Notes: generated by a model from the letters alone, not told the origin. A stretch of DNA of 64,000 nt from Bacteroidales bacterium (GCA_024400755.1 JAKSMG010000011.1:1-64000); one strand, 5' to 3'; counted from the first letter of the stretch, positions 16,320 to 28,546 are shown. Numbers and translations: made by a program.

Positions 16320-19300
16320 TTATTCTTTTGAAGCCATTAAGGATTCGTATTCTTCCATTGAACCCACCTGCATATTTTGATAACGTTTCAACCCTGTACC
16401 AGCGGGAATCAAATTACCAACAATAACATTTTCCTTCATACCGTCCAAAGTATCCACCTTTGCGTTAATAGCGGCTTCGGTCAACACCTTAGTGGTTTCC
16501 TGGAATGATGCGGCAGAAATGAAGCTTCTTGTCTGCAATGCGGCTCTGGTAATACCCTGAAGAATTGGTTTACCAGTGGCTGGTTTAGCATTACGAACTT
16601 CCACCAACTTCAAATCCTTACGTTTCAGCATTGAGTTTTCATCACGAAGGGTCTTTGCGTTGATAATCTGACCTTTATATAAATCAGTGGAATCACCTGG
16701 GTCAACAACGACTTTCTTTTCCCAAATAATATCGTTTTCTTCTTGGAAATCGATCTTATTGATTAATTCACCCTGTAAGAACTTGGTATCACCTGGATCT
16801 TCGATTTCTACCTTACGCATCATCTGACGAACGATAACCTCGAAGTGTTTGTCGTTAATCTTAACCTGCTGCATACGATATACATCCTGGATTTCGTTGA
16901 TGATATATTCCTGTACTTTCATCGCACCCTTGATATTCAAGATGCTTGAAGGCGTCAAGGCACCGTCTGACAACGGAGTTCCGGCGTGTACAAAGTCGTT
17001 TTCCTGAACCAAGATTTGTTTTGAAGTAGAAATCAAGTATTCCTTTTCTTCGCCTGTACGGGAAGTAACCTTAACGGCACGCTTATTACCACGTTTCAAC
17101 TTCTTATCCAAGGTTACGAAACCTTCGATTTCAGAAACCACGGCTGGATCTGAAGTATCACGTGCTTCAAACAATTCCTGAACACGAGGAAGACCACCGG
17201 TGATATCGCTTGCCTTACCGAAGGAACGAGGAATCTTAACCAAGACTTCACCTGCTTCAATTTCCTGATTATTGGCAACGGACAAACGTGCGCCCACAGG
17301 AATATCGAAGGTTCTCATAATTTCGTCATTTTCATCAAGTACCGCAATACTTGGATTCTTTGTCTTCACACGGCTTTCGATAACCACTGCGTCTTGCACA
17401 CCAGACTGGTCATCAATTTCAACACGGAAAGTAACACCTTCCACAAAATCGTTGAGTTGGATTCTACCTGCCACGTCTGACAAGATAACGGCGTTGTATG
17501 GATCCCATTCGGCAATCTTGTCACCTTTTTCAACGTGATCACCGTTCTTGAAATACAATTTAGAACCGTAAGGAATATTAGCAGAATATAAAACGACGCC
17601 CGTTTTAACATCCACGATCTTCATTTCGGCAGCACGACCGATAACTTCATAGTATTCACCCTTATCGATAGCACGTAATTCGTCGATAACCAACTGACCT
17701 GCATGGTGAGCATCAATCTGCTTATCGGCAGCCGCGCCACCAGCAACACCACCGACGTGGAATGTACGCAATGTCAACTGAGTACCAGGTTCACCGATAG
17801 CCTGTGCGGCGATAATACCCACGGCTTCGCCCATTTGAACCAGCTTGCCGGTTGCCAAGTTTCGACCATAGCACTTTTGGCAAACACCGTGTTTCGATTC
17901 ACAAGTAGGCACCGAACGAATTTCGACTTCTTCGATTGGAGAATCTTCAATAGTCTGACAAATGCTTTCGGTCAGCTCGTCACCAGCTTTTACAATCAAT
18001 TCACCTGTCAAAGGATGATAGATATCGTGCAAAGAAACACGACCCAACATTCTGTCATATAATGATTCGACGATAGTCTCATTTTTCTTAACAGCGGAAA
18101 CCGTCATACCACGCAAAGTACCGCAATCCACTTCATTAACGATAACGTCGTGGGAAACATCCACCAAACGACGAGTCAGATAACCAGCATCTGCAGTCTT
18201 CAAAGCGGTATCGGCCAAACCCTTACGAGCACCGTGCGTAGAAATGAAGTATTCCAACACGGACAAGCCTTCCTTGAAGTTTGACAAAATCGGGTTTTCG
18301 ATAATTTCACCACCTGTAGCACCTGCCTTGGTAGGTTTAGCCATCAAACCACGCATACCGCACAACTGACGAATCTGTTCACGAGAACCACGAGCACCAG
18401 AATCGCACATCATATAGACGCAGTTGAAACCTTGACGATCCTTGGCAATCTGATCCATCAAAATATTAGTCAGATTAGCATTGGTTTGAGACCATAAGTC
18501 GATAACCTGATTATAGCGTTCATTAGCCGTAATGAAACCCATATTCAAGTTTGCGTTGATTTCATCGATACCGGCATTAGCTTCGGCAATCAAAGTCTTC
18601 TTTTCTTCAGGGATGATAACATCACCCAAGTTGAATGACAAACCACCTTCGAAAGCCATACGGAATCCCATACCCATAATATCGTCCAGGAACTTGGCGG
18701 TAACGGCATTTCCGAATTTAGCCAAAACATCACCGATAATCTGTCTCAAGTACTTCTTAGTCAGAAGTTTATTAATATAACCGAATCCCTTAGGAATAAC
18801 CTGGTTGAAGATAATACGACCGACCGTGGTATCAGTCAGCACCATATTACCGTCACCCTTAAGGTCAACACGGCACTTGATGCAGGCATTCAGGTGAACT
18901 TTCTTTTCATTCAAAGCAATCAACACTTCTTCTGGAGCGTAGAACTTTCTACCCTCACCCATCACGGGTTGTTCTGGAGTGGAGTGTAATTCTTTAGTAA
19001 TATAGTATAAGCCCAATACCATATCCTGAGAAGGAACGGTAATAGGGGCACCATTAGCAGGGTTCAAAATGTTGTGAGAAGCCAACATCAGCATTTGAGC
19101 TTCCAAGACGGCAGCGTTGCCCAGTGGAACGTGGACAGCCATCTGGTCACCATCAAAGTCGGCGTTGAAAGCCGTACAGCACAAGGGGTGCAAACGAATG
19201 GCCTTACCTTCGACCAACTTGGGTTGGAATGCCTGAACACCCAGACGGTGCAAAGTAGGAGCACGGTTCAACAATACCGGATGTCCCTTTAATATATTTT

Positions 19301-20624
19301 CAAGGATTTCCCAAATGATGGGTTCCTTTCTTTCCACCACCTTCTTGGCAGACTTAACAGTCTTGGCAATGCCTCTTTCCAAGATTCTGCGGATAATGAA
19401 CGGTTTGAACAATTCAGCCGCCATATCTTTTGGGAGACCACATTCGTTCATGTGAAGTTCAGGGCCTACCACGATAACCGAACGACCAGAATAGTCAACA
19501 CGCTTACCGAGCAAGTTCTGACGGAAACGACCTTGCTTACCCTTTAAGCTGTCTGACAAGGATTTAAGGGCTCTATTAGATTCTGTCTTAACAGAATTTG
19601 ACTTTCTTGAATTATCGAACAAAGAATCGACCGCTTCCTGCAACATACGTTTTTCATTACGCATAATGACATCAGGAGCCTTGATTTCGATTAATCGTTT
19701 CAAACGATTGTTTCTGATAATCACTCTACGATAGAGTTCATTCAAGTCTGATGTTGCGAAACGACCGCCATCCAATGGAACCAAAGGACGCAAATCTGGC
19801 GGGATGACAGGAACAATCTTAATAATCATCCATTCCGGCTTATTGACCGTACGTCTTCTACTGTCTCTGAAAGCTTCAAATACGTGCAGACGTTTCAGGA
19901 TTTCCTGTTTTCTCTGTTCTGATGTTTCCACATTGGCACGATCTCTCAACTCAAAAGATTCCTTATCCAAGTCGATTTTCACCAATAGATCGTACAAAGC
20001 TTCGGCACCCATCTTGGCAATGAACTTGTTAGGATCATTGTCATCCAGTAATCTATTTTCGGGAGGAAGATTATCGATTACGTTATAATATTCTTCTTCG
20101 CTCAGCAATGCTCTTTCCTTTACGAGAACATCGTCTTTCTTTTCCTTATCTTTCTTTTCACGGAATTGGAAACCTTCGGCAGCACCTGGCTGGATAACGA
20201 GGAAGTTCTCATAATAAATCACGGATTCCAATGCTTTGGAAGAAAGTCCCAGCAAAGCACCGATTTTATTTGGAGAGGACTTAAAGAACCAAATATGGGC
20301 AACAGGAACCACCAGTTGGATGTGGCCCATACGTTCTCTACGCACCTTACGTTCTGTCACTTCGACACCGCAACGATCGCAGACAGTTCCCTTGTATCTG
20401 ATTCTCTTATATTTACCGCAATTACATTCCCAATCCTTCACAGGACCGAAAATCTTTTCGCAGAACAAGCCGTCACGTTCAGGCTTATAGGTACGGTAAT
20501 TGATGGTTTCCGGTTTGAGAACTTCGCCATGAGATTGGTCCAGAATCTTTTCGGGGGAAGCCAGACTTACGGTTATGCTCGAAAATTCCTTTCTTGTATT
20601 ATTATCTTTTCTAAATGAAGTCAT
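16320..20624 (-). CDS. rpoC: RNA polymerase beta' subunit
   Basis: 1434 residues, normal for Bacteroidota. The N-terminal zinc finger ([20 protein letters not shown]) lies near residue 70, the catalytic Mg-binding NADFDGDQM near residue 485, and the second zinc site (CGTLRG...[13 protein letters not shown]) beyond residue 890. The trigger loop region reads [16 protein letters not shown]. It follows rpoB by 22 bases in the minus-strand operon. Confidence 0.99.
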   Translation of the reverse strand: MTSFRKDNNTRKEFSSITVSLASPEKILDQSHGEVLKPETINYRTYKPERDGLFCEKIFGPVKDWECNCGKYKRIRYKGTVCDRCGVEVTERKVRRERMGHIQLVVPVAHIWFFKSSPNKIGALLGLSSKALESVIYYENFLVIQPGAAEGFQFREKKDKEKKDDVLVKERALLSEEEYYNVIDNLPPENRLLDDNDPNKFIAKMGAEALYDLLVKIDLDKESFELRDRANVETSEQRKQEILKRLHVFEAFRDSRRRTVNKPEWMIIKIVPVIPPDLRPLVPLDGGRFATSDLNELYRRVIIRNNRLKRLIEIKAPDVIMRNEKRMLQEAVDSLFDNSRKSNSVKTESNRALKSLSDSLKGKQGRFRQNLLGKRVDYSGRSVIVVGPELHMNECGLPKDMAAELFKPFIIRRILERGIAKTVKSAKKVVERKEPIIWEILENILKGHPVLLNRAPTLHRLGVQAFQPKLVEGKAIRLHPLCCTAFNADFDGDQMAVHVPLGNAAVLEAQMLMLASHNILNPANGAPITVPSQDMVLGLYYITKELHSTPEQPVMGEGRKFYAPEEVLIALNEKKVHLNACIKCRVDLKGDGNMVLTDTTVGRIIFNQVIPKGFGYINKLLTKKYLRQIIGDVLAKFGNAVTAKFLDDIMGMGFRMAFEGGLSFNLGDVIIPEEKKTLIAEANAGIDEINANLNMGFITANERYNQVIDLWSQTNANLTNILMDQIAKDRQGFNCVYMMCDSGARGSREQIRQLCGMRGLMAKPTKAGATGGEIIENPILSNFKEGLSVLEYFISTHGARKGLADTALKTADAGYLTRRLVDVSHDVIVNEVDCGTLRGMTVSAVKKNETIVESLYDRMLGRVSLHDIYHPLTGELIVKAGDELTESICQTIEDSPIEEVEIRSVPTCESKHGVCQKCYGRNLATGKLVQMGEAVGIIAAQAIGEPGTQLTLRTFHVGGVAGGAAADKQIDAHHAGQLVIDELRAIDKGEYYEVIGRAAEMKIVDVKTGVVLYSANIPYGSKLYFKNGDHVEKGDKIAEWDPYNAVILSDVAGRIQLNDFVEGVTFRVEIDDQSGVQDAVVIESRVKTKNPSIAVLDENDEIMRTFDIPVGARLSVANNQEIEAGEVLVKIPRSFGKASDITGGLPRVQELFEARDTSDPAVVSEIEGFVTLDKKLKRGNKRAVKVTSRTGEEKEYLISTSKQILVQENDFVHAGTPLSDGALTPSSILNIKGAMKVQEYIINEIQDVYRMQQVKINDKHFEVIVRQMMRKVEIEDPGDTKFLQGELINKIDFQEENDIIWEKKVVVDPGDSTDLYKGQIINAKTLRDENSMLKRKDLKLVEVRNAKPATGKPILQGITRAALQTRSFISAASFQETTKVLTEAAINAKVDTLDGMKENVIVGNLIPAGTGLKRYQNMQVGSMEEYESLMASKE

Positions 20625-20646
20625 AATTCCAATTTAATAATTTATA

Positions 20647-23600
20647 CTATTCGAATTGAACATCCAATGCAAGTCCTCGGAGTTCATTTACCAAAACGTT
20701 GAATGATTCTGGCAAACCGGCCACTGGCATATTGTCACCCTTAACGATGGCTTCATAAGCCTTGGCTCTACCGATGACGTCATCGGACTTAACCGTAAGA
20801 ATTTCTTGAAGTACATTAGCCGCACCGAAAGCTTCGATAGCCCAGACTTCCATTTCACCGAAACGCTGACCACCGAATTGGGCTTTACCACCAAGAGGTT
20901 GTTGCGTAATCAATGAATAAGGTCCTATAGAACGAGCATGCATCTTATCATCAACCATGTGGTGCAACTTAATCATATAGATGTAACCCACCGTAATCTT
21001 CTGATGGAATCTCTCACCTGTTTCACCATTGTAAAGGTAAGTACTACCATTTTTAGGAAGACCCGCCTTGGCAATGAATTCATTGATTTGATCCAAGGAA
21101 GCACCATCAAAGATAGGAGTAGCGAACTTCATACCCAGTTTCTTACCGGCCCATCCCAAAATAGTTTCGTAAATCTGTCCCAAGTTCATACGAGAAGGCA
21201 CGCCCAACGGGTTCAAAACGATATCTACCGGGTGACCGTCTTCCATAAACGGCATATCTTCCGGACGGACGATCTTAGCCACGATACCCTTGTTACCGTG
21301 ACGACCTGCCATCTTGTCACCGATACGCAGTTTACGCTTATTGGCAACATAAACCTTAGCCATCTGGACAATACCGTTTGGCAATTCGCTACCCACTGTC
21401 GCATCAAATTTTTCACGCGTCATCTTAGCCATTAAATCACGTTCCTTGACTAAGTAGTTGCGGATAATTTCTGACACCAAACCATTGATTTTCGCATCGT
21501 TAGTCCATTTAGAAACAGCAACGGTAGCAAAATCGATAGTTTGCAGCATCTTCTGCGAGAACTTTGTTCCCTTAGGTATGATGACATTCTTTGTATTGTC
21601 ATAAACGTTATGGGAAATCTTGCCTTCCAATACACGATACAACTTCGTTACAATCTTGTCTTTCAATTCTTGCAACTGTTTACCGTAATTGCGTTCAATT
21701 TCGGCAACGATATCTTTATCCTTAGATTTGGCCTTTCTATCCTTAATCAAGCGTGACAAGGACTTAGCACCGATAACGACACCCTTCATTGATGGTGGTG
21801 CCTTCAAGGAAGCATCCTTCACATCGCCGGCCTTGTCTCCAAAGATGGCACGGAGCAACTTCTCTTCCGGAGTTGGGTAAGATTCACCCTTAGGCGTGAT
21901 TTTACCAATCAAAATGTCGCCTTCATTCACTTCGGCACCAATACGGATCAAACCATCTTCGTTCAAATCCTTAGTGGCTTCTTGAGATACGTTTGGAATA
22001 TCGTTGGTTAAAATTTCTTGTCCGCGTTTGGTATCACGAACTTCCAAAGTAAATTCTTCAATATGAATAGAAGTAAAAATATCTTCTTTTACCACTCTAT
22101 CAGAAATAACGATAGCATCCTCATAGTTATACCCTTTCCAAGGCATAAAGGCGACCAACATATTGCGGCCCAATGCCAACTCGCCGTTTTCGGTAGCATA
22201 ACCTTCGGTAAGCACCTGACCTTTGGTTACACGGTCACCTTTTCTTACGATAGGTTTTTGATTGATGCAAGAATTTTGGTTAGTTCTTCTGAATTTTTCG
22301 AGTTTATACTCTCTTGTATCGTCGTCGAAAGAAACCAAACGTTCGGCATCGGTGCGGTCATAACGGATAACGATACGCATGGCATCTGCGAATTCAACCA
22401 CGCCATTACCTTCTGCACAAAGCATAGCACGTGAATCCATAGCCACACGACGTTCCAAGCCAGTACCTACGATAGGCACTTCTGGATGCAACAATGGAAC
22501 GGCCTGACGCATCATGTTTGATCCCATCAAGGCACGGTTAGCATCGTCGTTTTCAAGGAAAGGAATCAAGGATGCGGCGATAGACGCGATTTGGTTGGCG
22601 GCCACATCAATCAGATTGACCTGTTCCTTAGGAACGATAGGATAATCGGCCAAGAAACGAACCTTAACATTGTCAGCCAACACGTGATTTTCGTCCATTG
22701 GCGTCGTAGCCTGAGCGATATATTTATTTTCTTCTTCTTCAGCGCTCAAATAAACAGGTTCTTCTTCGAAGTTAACCTTACCGTCAACAACTTTTCTATA
22801 AGGAGTTTCGATAAATCCCAAGTTATTGATTTTTGCGAATACGCAAAGAGAAGAAATCAGACCGATATTCGGTCCTTCAGGAGTTTCAATGGTACACAGA
22901 CGACCGTAGTGGGTATAGTGAACGTCACGGACCTCGAAACCGGCTCTATCTCTTGACAAACCGCCAGGACCCAAGGCAGAAATTCTTCTCTTGTGAGTAA
23001 TTTCAGACAATGGATTGGTTTGATCCATAAATTGAGACAACTGGTTTGTTCCGAAGAATGAATTGATAACGGAAGACAAAGTCTTGGCATTAATCAAATC
23101 CTTAGGTGCGAAAACCTCATTGTCACGGACGTTCATTTTGTCGCGGATAGTACGGGACATACGGGCCAAGCCCACGCCAAATTGGTTGTAGAGTTGTTCA
23201 CCTACGGTTCTAATACGTCTGTTGCTCAAGTGGTCGATATCATCAACTTCAGTCTTGGAGTTGATCAATTCGACCAAATAGCGTATAATGGAAATGATAT
23301 CCTCTTTTGTCAAGACACGTGTCTCGATAGGGATATTCAAATTCAGCTTCTTATTGATTTTATAACGACCTACTTCTCCAAGGTCATAACGTTTATCGGA
23401 GAAGAACAGTTTTTCGAAAGCAGTACGGGCGGTTTCCTCATCTGGCGGAATCGTGTTACGTAACTGCTGATATATAAATTCGAGGGCCTGCTTTTCGGAA
23501 TTGGTCGGGTCTTTCTGCAAGGTATTAAAGATAATGGAATAGTCGGTTTGCTTTCCATCATCTTTATGGAACATTACCGTCTTCACGCCAGCTTCAACGA

Positions 23601-24447
23601 TACGGTTGATATGCTTGTCTTCCAAGACGGTTTCGCGGTCGATAATAACCTCGGTACGTTCAATACTGGAAACTTCACCAGTTTCTTCATCGGGAAAATC
23701 TTCATTCCAGGTTCTAACGACTGCGGCAGCGAATTTTTGACCCACAAACTTTTTCAAGTTGGCCTTAGTTGCTTTCACTTCTTGGGCGATATCGAAAATA
23801 TCAAGGATGTCCTTATCCGTTTCATAGCCGATCGCACGCAACAAGGTAGTTACGGGCAATTGCTTTTTACGGTCGATGTAGGCATACATCACATCGTGTG
23901 GTCCGGTAGTAAATTCCATCCAAGAACCCTTAAATGGGATGATACGGGCTGAATACAGCTGCGTACCGTTGGTATGGAAAGAAGAACCGAAGAAAACGCC
24001 GGGAGAACGGTGTAACTGGGAAACCACGACACGTTCGGCACCATTGATAATAAAGGTACCGCGAGGAGTCATATAAGGTATTAAACCCAGAAAGACATCA
24101 TCAATACGGGTTTCGAAATCTTCATGCTCGATATCATTGCATGAAAGTTTCATTTTGGCTTTCAAAGGGACACTATAGGTTAAGCCCCTTTCGAGACACT
24201 CTTCCATCGAATAGCGAGGACCGTCGATATAGTAGTCAAGGAATTCGAGGACAAAACTATTTCTTGCATCCGTTATCGGAAAGTTTTCCATGAATGCTCT
24301 AAAAAGTCCTTCGTCACGTCTATGTTCCGCATCGGTATCGATTTGGAAGAACTCTTTGAAAGACTTTAACTGAATATCAAGGAAGTCTGGAAAGTCCACT
24401 GGCGCGGTGGATGCAAAGCTAAATCTTGTATTATTTGTTGTTGCCAA
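20647..24447 (-). CDS. rpoB: RNA polymerase beta subunit
   Basis: 1266 residues. The rifampicin-binding region is [18 protein letters not shown] followed by [18 protein letters not shown], with the residues equivalent to E. coli D516, H526 and S531 all wild type, so rifampicin sensitivity is expected. [11 protein letters not shown] and the C-terminal [17 protein letters not shown] are conserved catalytic and clamp segments. It is separated from rplL by 219 bases that carry a strong hairpin. Confidence 0.99.
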   Translation of the reverse strand: MATTNNTRFSFASTAPVDFPDFLDIQLKSFKEFFQIDTDAEHRRDEGLFRAFMENFPITDARNSFVLEFLDYYIDGPRYSMEECLERGLTYSVPLKAKMKLSCNDIEHEDFETRIDDVFLGLIPYMTPRGTFIINGAERVVVSQLHRSPGVFFGSSFHTNGTQLYSARIIPFKGSWMEFTTGPHDVMYAYIDRKKQLPVTTLLRAIGYETDKDILDIFDIAQEVKATKANLKKFVGQKFAAAVVRTWNEDFPDEETGEVSSIERTEVIIDRETVLEDKHINRIVEAGVKTVMFHKDDGKQTDYSIIFNTLQKDPTNSEKQALEFIYQQLRNTIPPDEETARTAFEKLFFSDKRYDLGEVGRYKINKKLNLNIPIETRVLTKEDIISIIRYLVELINSKTEVDDIDHLSNRRIRTVGEQLYNQFGVGLARMSRTIRDKMNVRDNEVFAPKDLINAKTLSSVINSFFGTNQLSQFMDQTNPLSEITHKRRISALGPGGLSRDRAGFEVRDVHYTHYGRLCTIETPEGPNIGLISSLCVFAKINNLGFIETPYRKVVDGKVNFEEEPVYLSAEEEENKYIAQATTPMDENHVLADNVKVRFLADYPIVPKEQVNLIDVAANQIASIAASLIPFLENDDANRALMGSNMMRQAVPLLHPEVPIVGTGLERRVAMDSRAMLCAEGNGVVEFADAMRIVIRYDRTDAERLVSFDDDTREYKLEKFRRTNQNSCINQKPIVRKGDRVTKGQVLTEGYATENGELALGRNMLVAFMPWKGYNYEDAIVISDRVVKEDIFTSIHIEEFTLEVRDTKRGQEILTNDIPNVSQEATKDLNEDGLIRIGAEVNEGDILIGKITPKGESYPTPEEKLLRAIFGDKAGDVKDASLKAPPSMKGVVIGAKSLSRLIKDRKAKSKDKDIVAEIERNYGKQLQELKDKIVTKLYRVLEGKISHNVYDNTKNVIIPKGTKFSQKMLQTIDFATVAVSKWTNDAKINGLVSEIIRNYLVKERDLMAKMTREKFDATVGSELPNGIVQMAKVYVANKRKLRIGDKMAGRHGNKGIVAKIVRPEDMPFMEDGHPVDIVLNPLGVPSRMNLGQIYETILGWAGKKLGMKFATPIFDGASLDQINEFIAKAGLPKNGSTYLYNGETGERFHQKITVGYIYMIKLHHMVDDKMHARSIGPYSLITQQPLGGKAQFGGQRFGEMEVWAIEAFGAANVLQEILTVKSDDVIGRAKAYEAIVKGDNMPVAGLPESFNVLVNELRGLALDVQFE

Positions 24448-24608
24448 GGTGGTGAATTTTAAATTACGAAAATAAGAACTTTCTAAGCCTAAAAACAGAA
24501 AAGAGTATTGAGGCAGTAAGCTATGAGATTGATTGAGAGATAATTAGATTGTTGCTGATAGTAAAATTTAGTAAGGGAAGTTGGAGGGAGATATAAATAC
24601 AACAATTA

Positions 24609-24642
24609 GTACAATACTTTCACCGCAGTGAAAGTGTTGTAC
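24609..24642 (-). promoter_or_regulatory. Strong hairpin between rplL and rpoB (attenuator or RNase III site candidate)
   Basis: GTACAATACTTTCAC (24609-24623) pairs over its full 15 bases, with one wobble, with GTGAAAGTGTTGTAC (24628-24642) around a CGCA loop. No T run follows on the minus strand, so it is not a standard terminator. E. coli has an attenuator and an RNase III site at the same place between rplL and rpoB; equivalent function here is inference. Confidence 0.6.
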
Positions 24643-24666
24643 TATTGTCGCATTATTAAAGTGAAA

Positions 24667-25044
24667 TTATTTAACTTCAACTTCAGCACCGGCTTCTTCC
24701 AAAGATTTCTTCAAGCCTTCAGCTTCGTCTTTAGAAACGCCTTCCTTAACAGCCTTAGGAGCACCGTCAACTAATTCCTTAGCTTCTTTCAGACCGAGGC
24801 TAGTCAGTTCCTTCACCAATTTAACAACGGCCAACTTGTTTGCGCCAGCTGATTTGAGGATAACATCAAATTCAGTTTTTTCTTCAGCTGCGGCTGCTGC
24901 ACCTGCTGCTGGAGCTGCTGCTACTGCTACTGCTGCGGCTGCTGGTTCGATACCGTATTCTTCTTTCAAAATTTGAGCTAATTCGTTAACTTCCTTAACT
25001 GTTAAATTAACTAATTGTTCTGCAAATGCTTTTAAATCTGCCAT
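24667..25044 (-). CDS. rplL: 50S ribosomal protein L7/L12
   Basis: 125 residues. The N-terminal dimerisation domain is followed by an alanine-rich hinge (about 40-55) and a C-terminal domain with [20 protein letters not shown] and [13 protein letters not shown], the factor-binding surface. Forms the ribosomal stalk with L10. It follows rplJ by 50 bases. Confidence 0.98.
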   Translation of the reverse strand: MADLKAFAEQLVNLTVKEVNELAQILKEEYGIEPAAAAVAVAAAPAAGAAAAAEEKTEFDVILKSAGANKLAVVKLVKELTSLGLKEAKELVDGAPKAVKEGVSKDEAEGLKKSLEEAGAEVEVK

Positions 25045-25094
25045 AATTGTATTATTTTAATGGTTATTTACTTTGTTTAATAAAATTGATTTTT

Positions 25095-25613
25095 TTAATT
25101 TTTTTCTGACAAGGTTTTTACGATGCCTGCGAGCTTGCCACCACCAGACTGCAATGCAGAGATGACGTTGCGAGCGGGAGACTGCAATAAACCTACAATG
25201 TCGCCGATCAGTTCTTCTCTAGACTTGATGTTGCAGAGAGTATCCAATTGATCGTCACCGAAATAAGTTGCCTGTTCAATAAATGCTGCCTTAAGGATAG
25301 GCTTTTTGTTTTTAGTGCGAAAATCCTTAATCAATTTTGCAGGAGCATTTCCTGTGTTGCTGAGCATAATTGAAGTAGTGCCGGCCAATGCGGGATAGAT
25401 TTCAGAATAGTCAACGTCGGACTGTTCCATAGCGCGTTTAAGGAGGGTGTTTTTAACCACTTTCAACTTAATGTCGCGACGGAAACATTGTCTTCTCAGT
25501 TGGTTAACTGTTTCCACAGTAAAGCCGGAAATATCGGTTACATATACATTCGCATACTCAGCTAAGTCCTTTGCGATGGCATCAATGATAACACTTTTCT
25601 CTTCTTGTTTCAT
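25095..25613 (-). CDS. rplJ: 50S ribosomal protein L10
   Basis: 172 residues, normal length. It anchors L7/L12 to the ribosome. VYVTDISGFTVETVNQLRR and LKVVKNTLLKRAM are the conserved rRNA-binding N-terminal blocks. Only 18 bases separate it from rplA, so there is no room for a separate L10 leader as in E. coli. Confidence 0.98.
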   Translation of the reverse strand: MKQEEKSVIIDAIAKDLAEYANVYVTDISGFTVETVNQLRRQCFRRDIKLKVVKNTLLKRAMEQSDVDYSEIYPALAGTTSIMLSNTGNAPAKLIKDFRTKNKKPILKAAFIEQATYFGDDQLDTLCNIKSREELIGDIVGLLQSPARNVISALQSGGGKLAGIVKTLSEKN

Positions 25614-25631
25614 ACTTTAGCTTTTTTAAGA

Positions 25632-26327
25632 TTATAATGTAACTGATTTCACATCAACTTGTACACCGGGGCTCATGGTACTTGAGAGATAGATACTCTT
25701 AATGTACGTTCCTTTTGCGGCAGTCGGTTTCAACTTGATAATAGTTGACATCATTTCGCGTGTATTTTCAACCAGCTTTTCGGCATCGAAATTGATTTTA
25801 CCGATACCTGAGTGGATGATACCGAATTTGTCAACTTTAAAGTCGATCTTACCGGCTTTCACATCAGCAACAGCCTTACCGATTTCCATGGTTACGGTAC
25901 CAGCTTTGGGGTTAGGCATCAAGCCACGGGGACCCAGAACCTTACCGAGGGCACCGATTTTTGGCATAACGCTCGGCATAGTGATGATCACGTCAACGTC
26001 GGTCCAACCTTTTTTGATTTTATCAACGTATTCGTCCAATCCTACATAGTCGGCGCCAGCTGCCTTTGCTTCAGCCTCCTTGTCAGGAGTACAGAGAACA
26101 AGCACTCTAACCACCTTACCTGTTCCGTGGGGAAGGGTAACGATACCTCTAACCATTTGATTGGCCTTACGAGGGTCAACGCCCAAACGAACGTCGATGT
26201 CGAAAGATGCATCAAACTTGGTATAAGTAATATCCTTCACGATCTTAACAGCTTCGGTCAAAGGGTAAACTTTGTTCTTATCAAATTTAGCAAAAGCTTC
26301 TTTGCGTTTTTTTGATATTTTAGCCAT
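25632..26327 (-). CDS. rplA: 50S ribosomal protein L1
   Basis: 231 residues. [20 protein letters not shown] and [20 protein letters not shown] are L1 signatures. It binds 23S rRNA at the E-site stalk; in many bacteria it also represses its own rplKA mRNA. It follows rplK by 22 bases. Confidence 0.98.
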   Translation of the reverse strand: MAKISKKRKEAFAKFDKNKVYPLTEAVKIVKDITYTKFDASFDIDVRLGVDPRKANQMVRGIVTLPHGTGKVVRVLVLCTPDKEAEAKAAGADYVGLDEYVDKIKKGWTDVDVIITMPSVMPKIGALGKVLGPRGLMPNPKAGTVTMEIGKAVADVKAGKIDFKVDKFGIIHSGIGKINFDAEKLVENTREMMSTIIKLKPTAAKGTYIKSIYLSSTMSPGVQVDVKSVTL

Positions 26328-26349
26328 GTTGATTTTTTTACTTTGTTAA

Positions 26350-26799
26350 TTAATTGAGTTCAGAAGGATTGGTTCCGCCTTTTACCGTGATACCCATACT
26401 TCTTGCCGTACCGGCAACCATGCTCATAGCAGATTTAATCTCGAAGCAATTTAAATCCGGCATTTTAACTTCAGCGATGGTTTTTACCTGGTCCCAAGTA
26501 AGCGTGGCCACTTTGTTTCGGTTAGGTTCCTTAGATCCTTTTTGAATTTTAGCAGCTTCCAACAATTGGACTGCTACGGGTGGCGTTTTGGTGACAAAAT
26601 CGAAAGATTTATCCTTGTAAACAGTAATGATTACCGGCACTAACTTGCCAGCCAAATCTTGCGTACGAGCATTGAACTGCTTGCAAAATTCCATAATGTT
26701 CACGCCCTTTGCACCTAAGGCAGGTCCTACTGGGGGAGATGGATTAGCGGCGCCACCTTTAATCTGTAACTTAATAAGTCCAGCTACTTCTTTTGCCAT
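26350..26799 (-). CDS. rplK: 50S ribosomal protein L11
   Basis: 149 residues. [20 protein letters not shown] is the conserved N-terminal block with the PxPP hinge and GxxG, and the C-terminal domain ends in [10 protein letters not shown]. Binds the GTPase-associated centre of 23S rRNA. Confidence 0.98.
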   Translation of the reverse strand: MAKEVAGLIKLQIKGGAANPSPPVGPALGAKGVNIMEFCKQFNARTQDLAGKLVPVIITVYKDKSFDFVTKTPPVAVQLLEAAKIQKGSKEPNRNKVATLTWDQVKTIAEVKMPDLNCFEIKSAMSMVAGTARSMGITVKGGTNPSELN

Positions 26800-26841
26800 T
26801 TTTGTTAATTTTTTTTTGTTTGTAACTAATATAATTGGTAT

Positions 26842-27393
26842 TTATACCTTTTCAACCTGCATAAAACTCAGCTCAAGCGGGGTTTTACGACCGAAGATTT
26901 TCACCATAACCTTCAGTTTCTTCTTCTCGGGATTGATTTCTTCAATAATCCCGTTAAAAGTGCTGAAAGGACCGTCAATGACCTTGATTTCCTCACCCAC
27001 GATGAAAGGAAGCGTAAATGACTCGTCTTGCTCAAGCAATTCATCCACTTTTCCCAACATACGAGTGACTTCGGCAGGACGCAAAGGCACAGGTGGATCC
27101 GTTTTCTTCTTGCAACCCACGAAGCCCAAAACGCCGGGAATATTCAATAAGACATGGAAGACTTCTCCCAGCATCATTGCCTCAACAAAGATGTAACCCG
27201 GGAAATAGTTTCTTTCCTTACTAATTTTCTTTCCATTGCGGATCTGGTAATACTTCTCGGTTGGAATCAAGACGCACGACACAAAGTCCTTGATATGGGA
27301 AGCCTCAATTTCGCTTTCGATATTCTGCTTCACCTTTTTCTCAGTACCAGTGACCGTCTTAATCACATACCACTTGCGTTCGATCTCTGCCAT
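26842..27393 (-). CDS. nusG: Transcription termination/antitermination factor NusG
   Basis: 183 residues: NGN domain (WYVIKTVTGTEKKVKQNIE, then NYFPGYIFVEAMM) and a C-terminal KOW domain (GEEIKVIDGPFSTFNGIIEE). Binds RNA polymerase clamp and couples transcription with translation. It lies 43 bases after secE and 42 before rplK. Confidence 0.98.
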   Translation of the reverse strand: MAEIERKWYVIKTVTGTEKKVKQNIESEIEASHIKDFVSCVLIPTEKYYQIRNGKKISKERNYFPGYIFVEAMMLGEVFHVLLNIPGVLGFVGCKKKTDPPVPLRPAEVTRMLGKVDELLEQDESFTLPFIVGEEIKVIDGPFSTFNGIIEEINPEKKKLKVMVKIFGRKTPLELSFMQVEKV

Positions 27394-27436
27394 TTCAATT
27401 CGTTTACGGTTAAATACCTAATTAAACTACCGAAAA

Positions 27437-27625
27437 TTAAATAGTCGGGAAGAGCAAGCCCATCCCTGCGTTAAACAGCGCGTCCATCAAAAACACGATA
27501 AGTGCTATTATAAGGGAAGCAATAGACACAACCAAAACGCTACTTTGAAGATCTTTTGCTGACGGCCATGACACTTTGCGTACCAATTCGTCATAAGTTT
27601 CTTTAAGGTAATTTACTATTTTCAT
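27437..27625 (-). CDS. secE: Preprotein translocase subunit SecE
   Basis: 62 residues with one membrane helix (about 30-50) after the conserved amphipathic segment YDELVRKVSWPSAKDLQSS. This is the short single-helix SecE. In most Bacteroidota tuf and tRNA-Trp precede it; neither is present here, and secE instead has a 260-base leader. Confidence 0.95.
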   Translation of the reverse strand: MKIVNYLKETYDELVRKVSWPSAKDLQSSVLVVSIASLIIALIVFLMDALFNAGMGLLFPTI

Positions 27626-27893
27626 CTTCGAATAATTTTTTCTAAATTGTATATATACTTTTACTTTTTTCCAACTTTTACCCTTTTTTGAACGAAAATC
27701 TCCTTTTTTCCACCATCACAAACATCCATTCTCTCTCATTTCGGAATTTTCACATGCATTTTTACGCACAATCCACCTCACACCATTCCGTTCATTTTCC
27801 ACCACACATTTTCCAACACACTCAATCTCAGCACGTTACACACCAAAACTTTCGTCACACACTTCTACGCAACATTACATTAGTTAAGGTCGG
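27626..27893 (-). other. Long C-poor leader of the secE-nusG-rpl operon
   Basis: Between the -7 box (27894-27901) and the secE ATG lie about 260 bases that, read on the minus strand, are rich in G, T and A with very few C, in runs such as GTGTGTTGG and GGTGTGAGGTGGATTGTG. No ORF of note, no tRNA, and no strong hairpin can form with so few C. It may be an unstructured mRNA leader or a protein-binding tract. Confidence 0.5.
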
Positions 27894-27901
27894 CAAATAT
27901 A
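27894..27901 (-). promoter_or_regulatory. -7 box TATATTTG for secE operon
   Basis: TATATTTG followed by CC on the minus strand, the best match to the TAnnTTTG element upstream of secE. Confidence 0.55.
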
Positions 27902-27973
27902 AAAATTTTATTTATACAAACAACATTTTCTCAAAAAAAATTTCAACAATTAATTTTATATAGAAAATTTTTG

Positions 27974-27981
27974 TATTTTTG
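27974..27981 (+). promoter_or_regulatory. -7 box TATTTTTG for rplM-rpsI
   Basis: TATTTTTG followed by CACC, leaving a leader of about 95 bases before the rplM ATG. Confidence 0.75.
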
Positions 27982-28042
27982 CACCCTCAAAAAAATACCG
28001 ATTATTATCCTTTATGTTAGAAAAGGAAAATTAAGTAAAATC

Positions 28043-28070
28043 GAGGCAATGTGGGTGAAGACATTGTCTC
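28043..28070 (+). promoter_or_regulatory. Hairpin in the rplM leader (possible ribosomal-protein autoregulation site)
   Basis: GAGGCAATGT (28043-28052) pairs with ACATTGTCTC (28061-28070), one wobble, around the 8-base loop GGGTGAAG, 15 bases before the L13 start codon. No T run follows. Position and strength suit a site bound by L13 or S9, by analogy with leaders in other phyla; I cannot match it to a named Rfam family. Confidence 0.5.
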
Positions 28071-28085
28071 ACAAAAAAAACAAAA

Positions 28086-28541
28086 ATGGATCAAATAAGT
28101 TACAGAACAATTTCGGCAAACGAAAAGATCGTAAAAAAAGAATGGGTTGTTGTTGATGCTCAGGAGATGATCGTTGGTAGACTTGCTACTGCAGTTGCCC
28201 GCATTCTGAGAGGCAAAAACAAACCTTACTACACCCCTCATTTTGATTGTGGTGACAATGTGATTATCATCAACGCGGAAAAGATCAGATTTACGGGTCA
28301 CAAGATGACTGACAAAGTTTATGTACACCACACTACTTATCCTGGTGGACAACGCTTTGCGACTCCAAGAGAAGTGTTGAAGAAGAACCCCATCAAGGTT
28401 GTTGAACACGCCATCAGAGGCATGCTTCCCAAAAACAGACTGGGAGACCAACTGTTCCGCAATCTTCATGTTTATGCTGGACCAACACATCCACACGAAG
28501 GTCAAAATCCAAAAGTAATCAACATTAACGAAATCAAATAA
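28086..28541 (+). CDS. rplM: 50S ribosomal protein L13
   Basis: 151 residues. WVVVDAQEMIVGRLATAVAR and AIRGMLPKNRLG with LHVYAGPTHPHEGQ are L13 signatures. Early-assembly 23S rRNA-binding protein. It is followed by rpsI after 5 bases, the near-universal L13-S9 pair. Confidence 0.98.
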   Translation: MDQISYRTISANEKIVKKEWVVVDAQEMIVGRLATAVARILRGKNKPYYTPHFDCGDNVIIINAEKIRFTGHKMTDKVYVHHTTYPGGQRFATPREVLKKNPIKVVEHAIRGMLPKNRLGDQLFRNLHVYAGPTHPHEGQNPKVININEIK

Positions 28542-28546
28542 GAGAG

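Noticed and set aside
27626-28085. tRNA-Trp or tuf expected upstream of secE
   Set aside because: No cloverleaf, T-loop sequence or EF-Tu coding region is present in the spacer.
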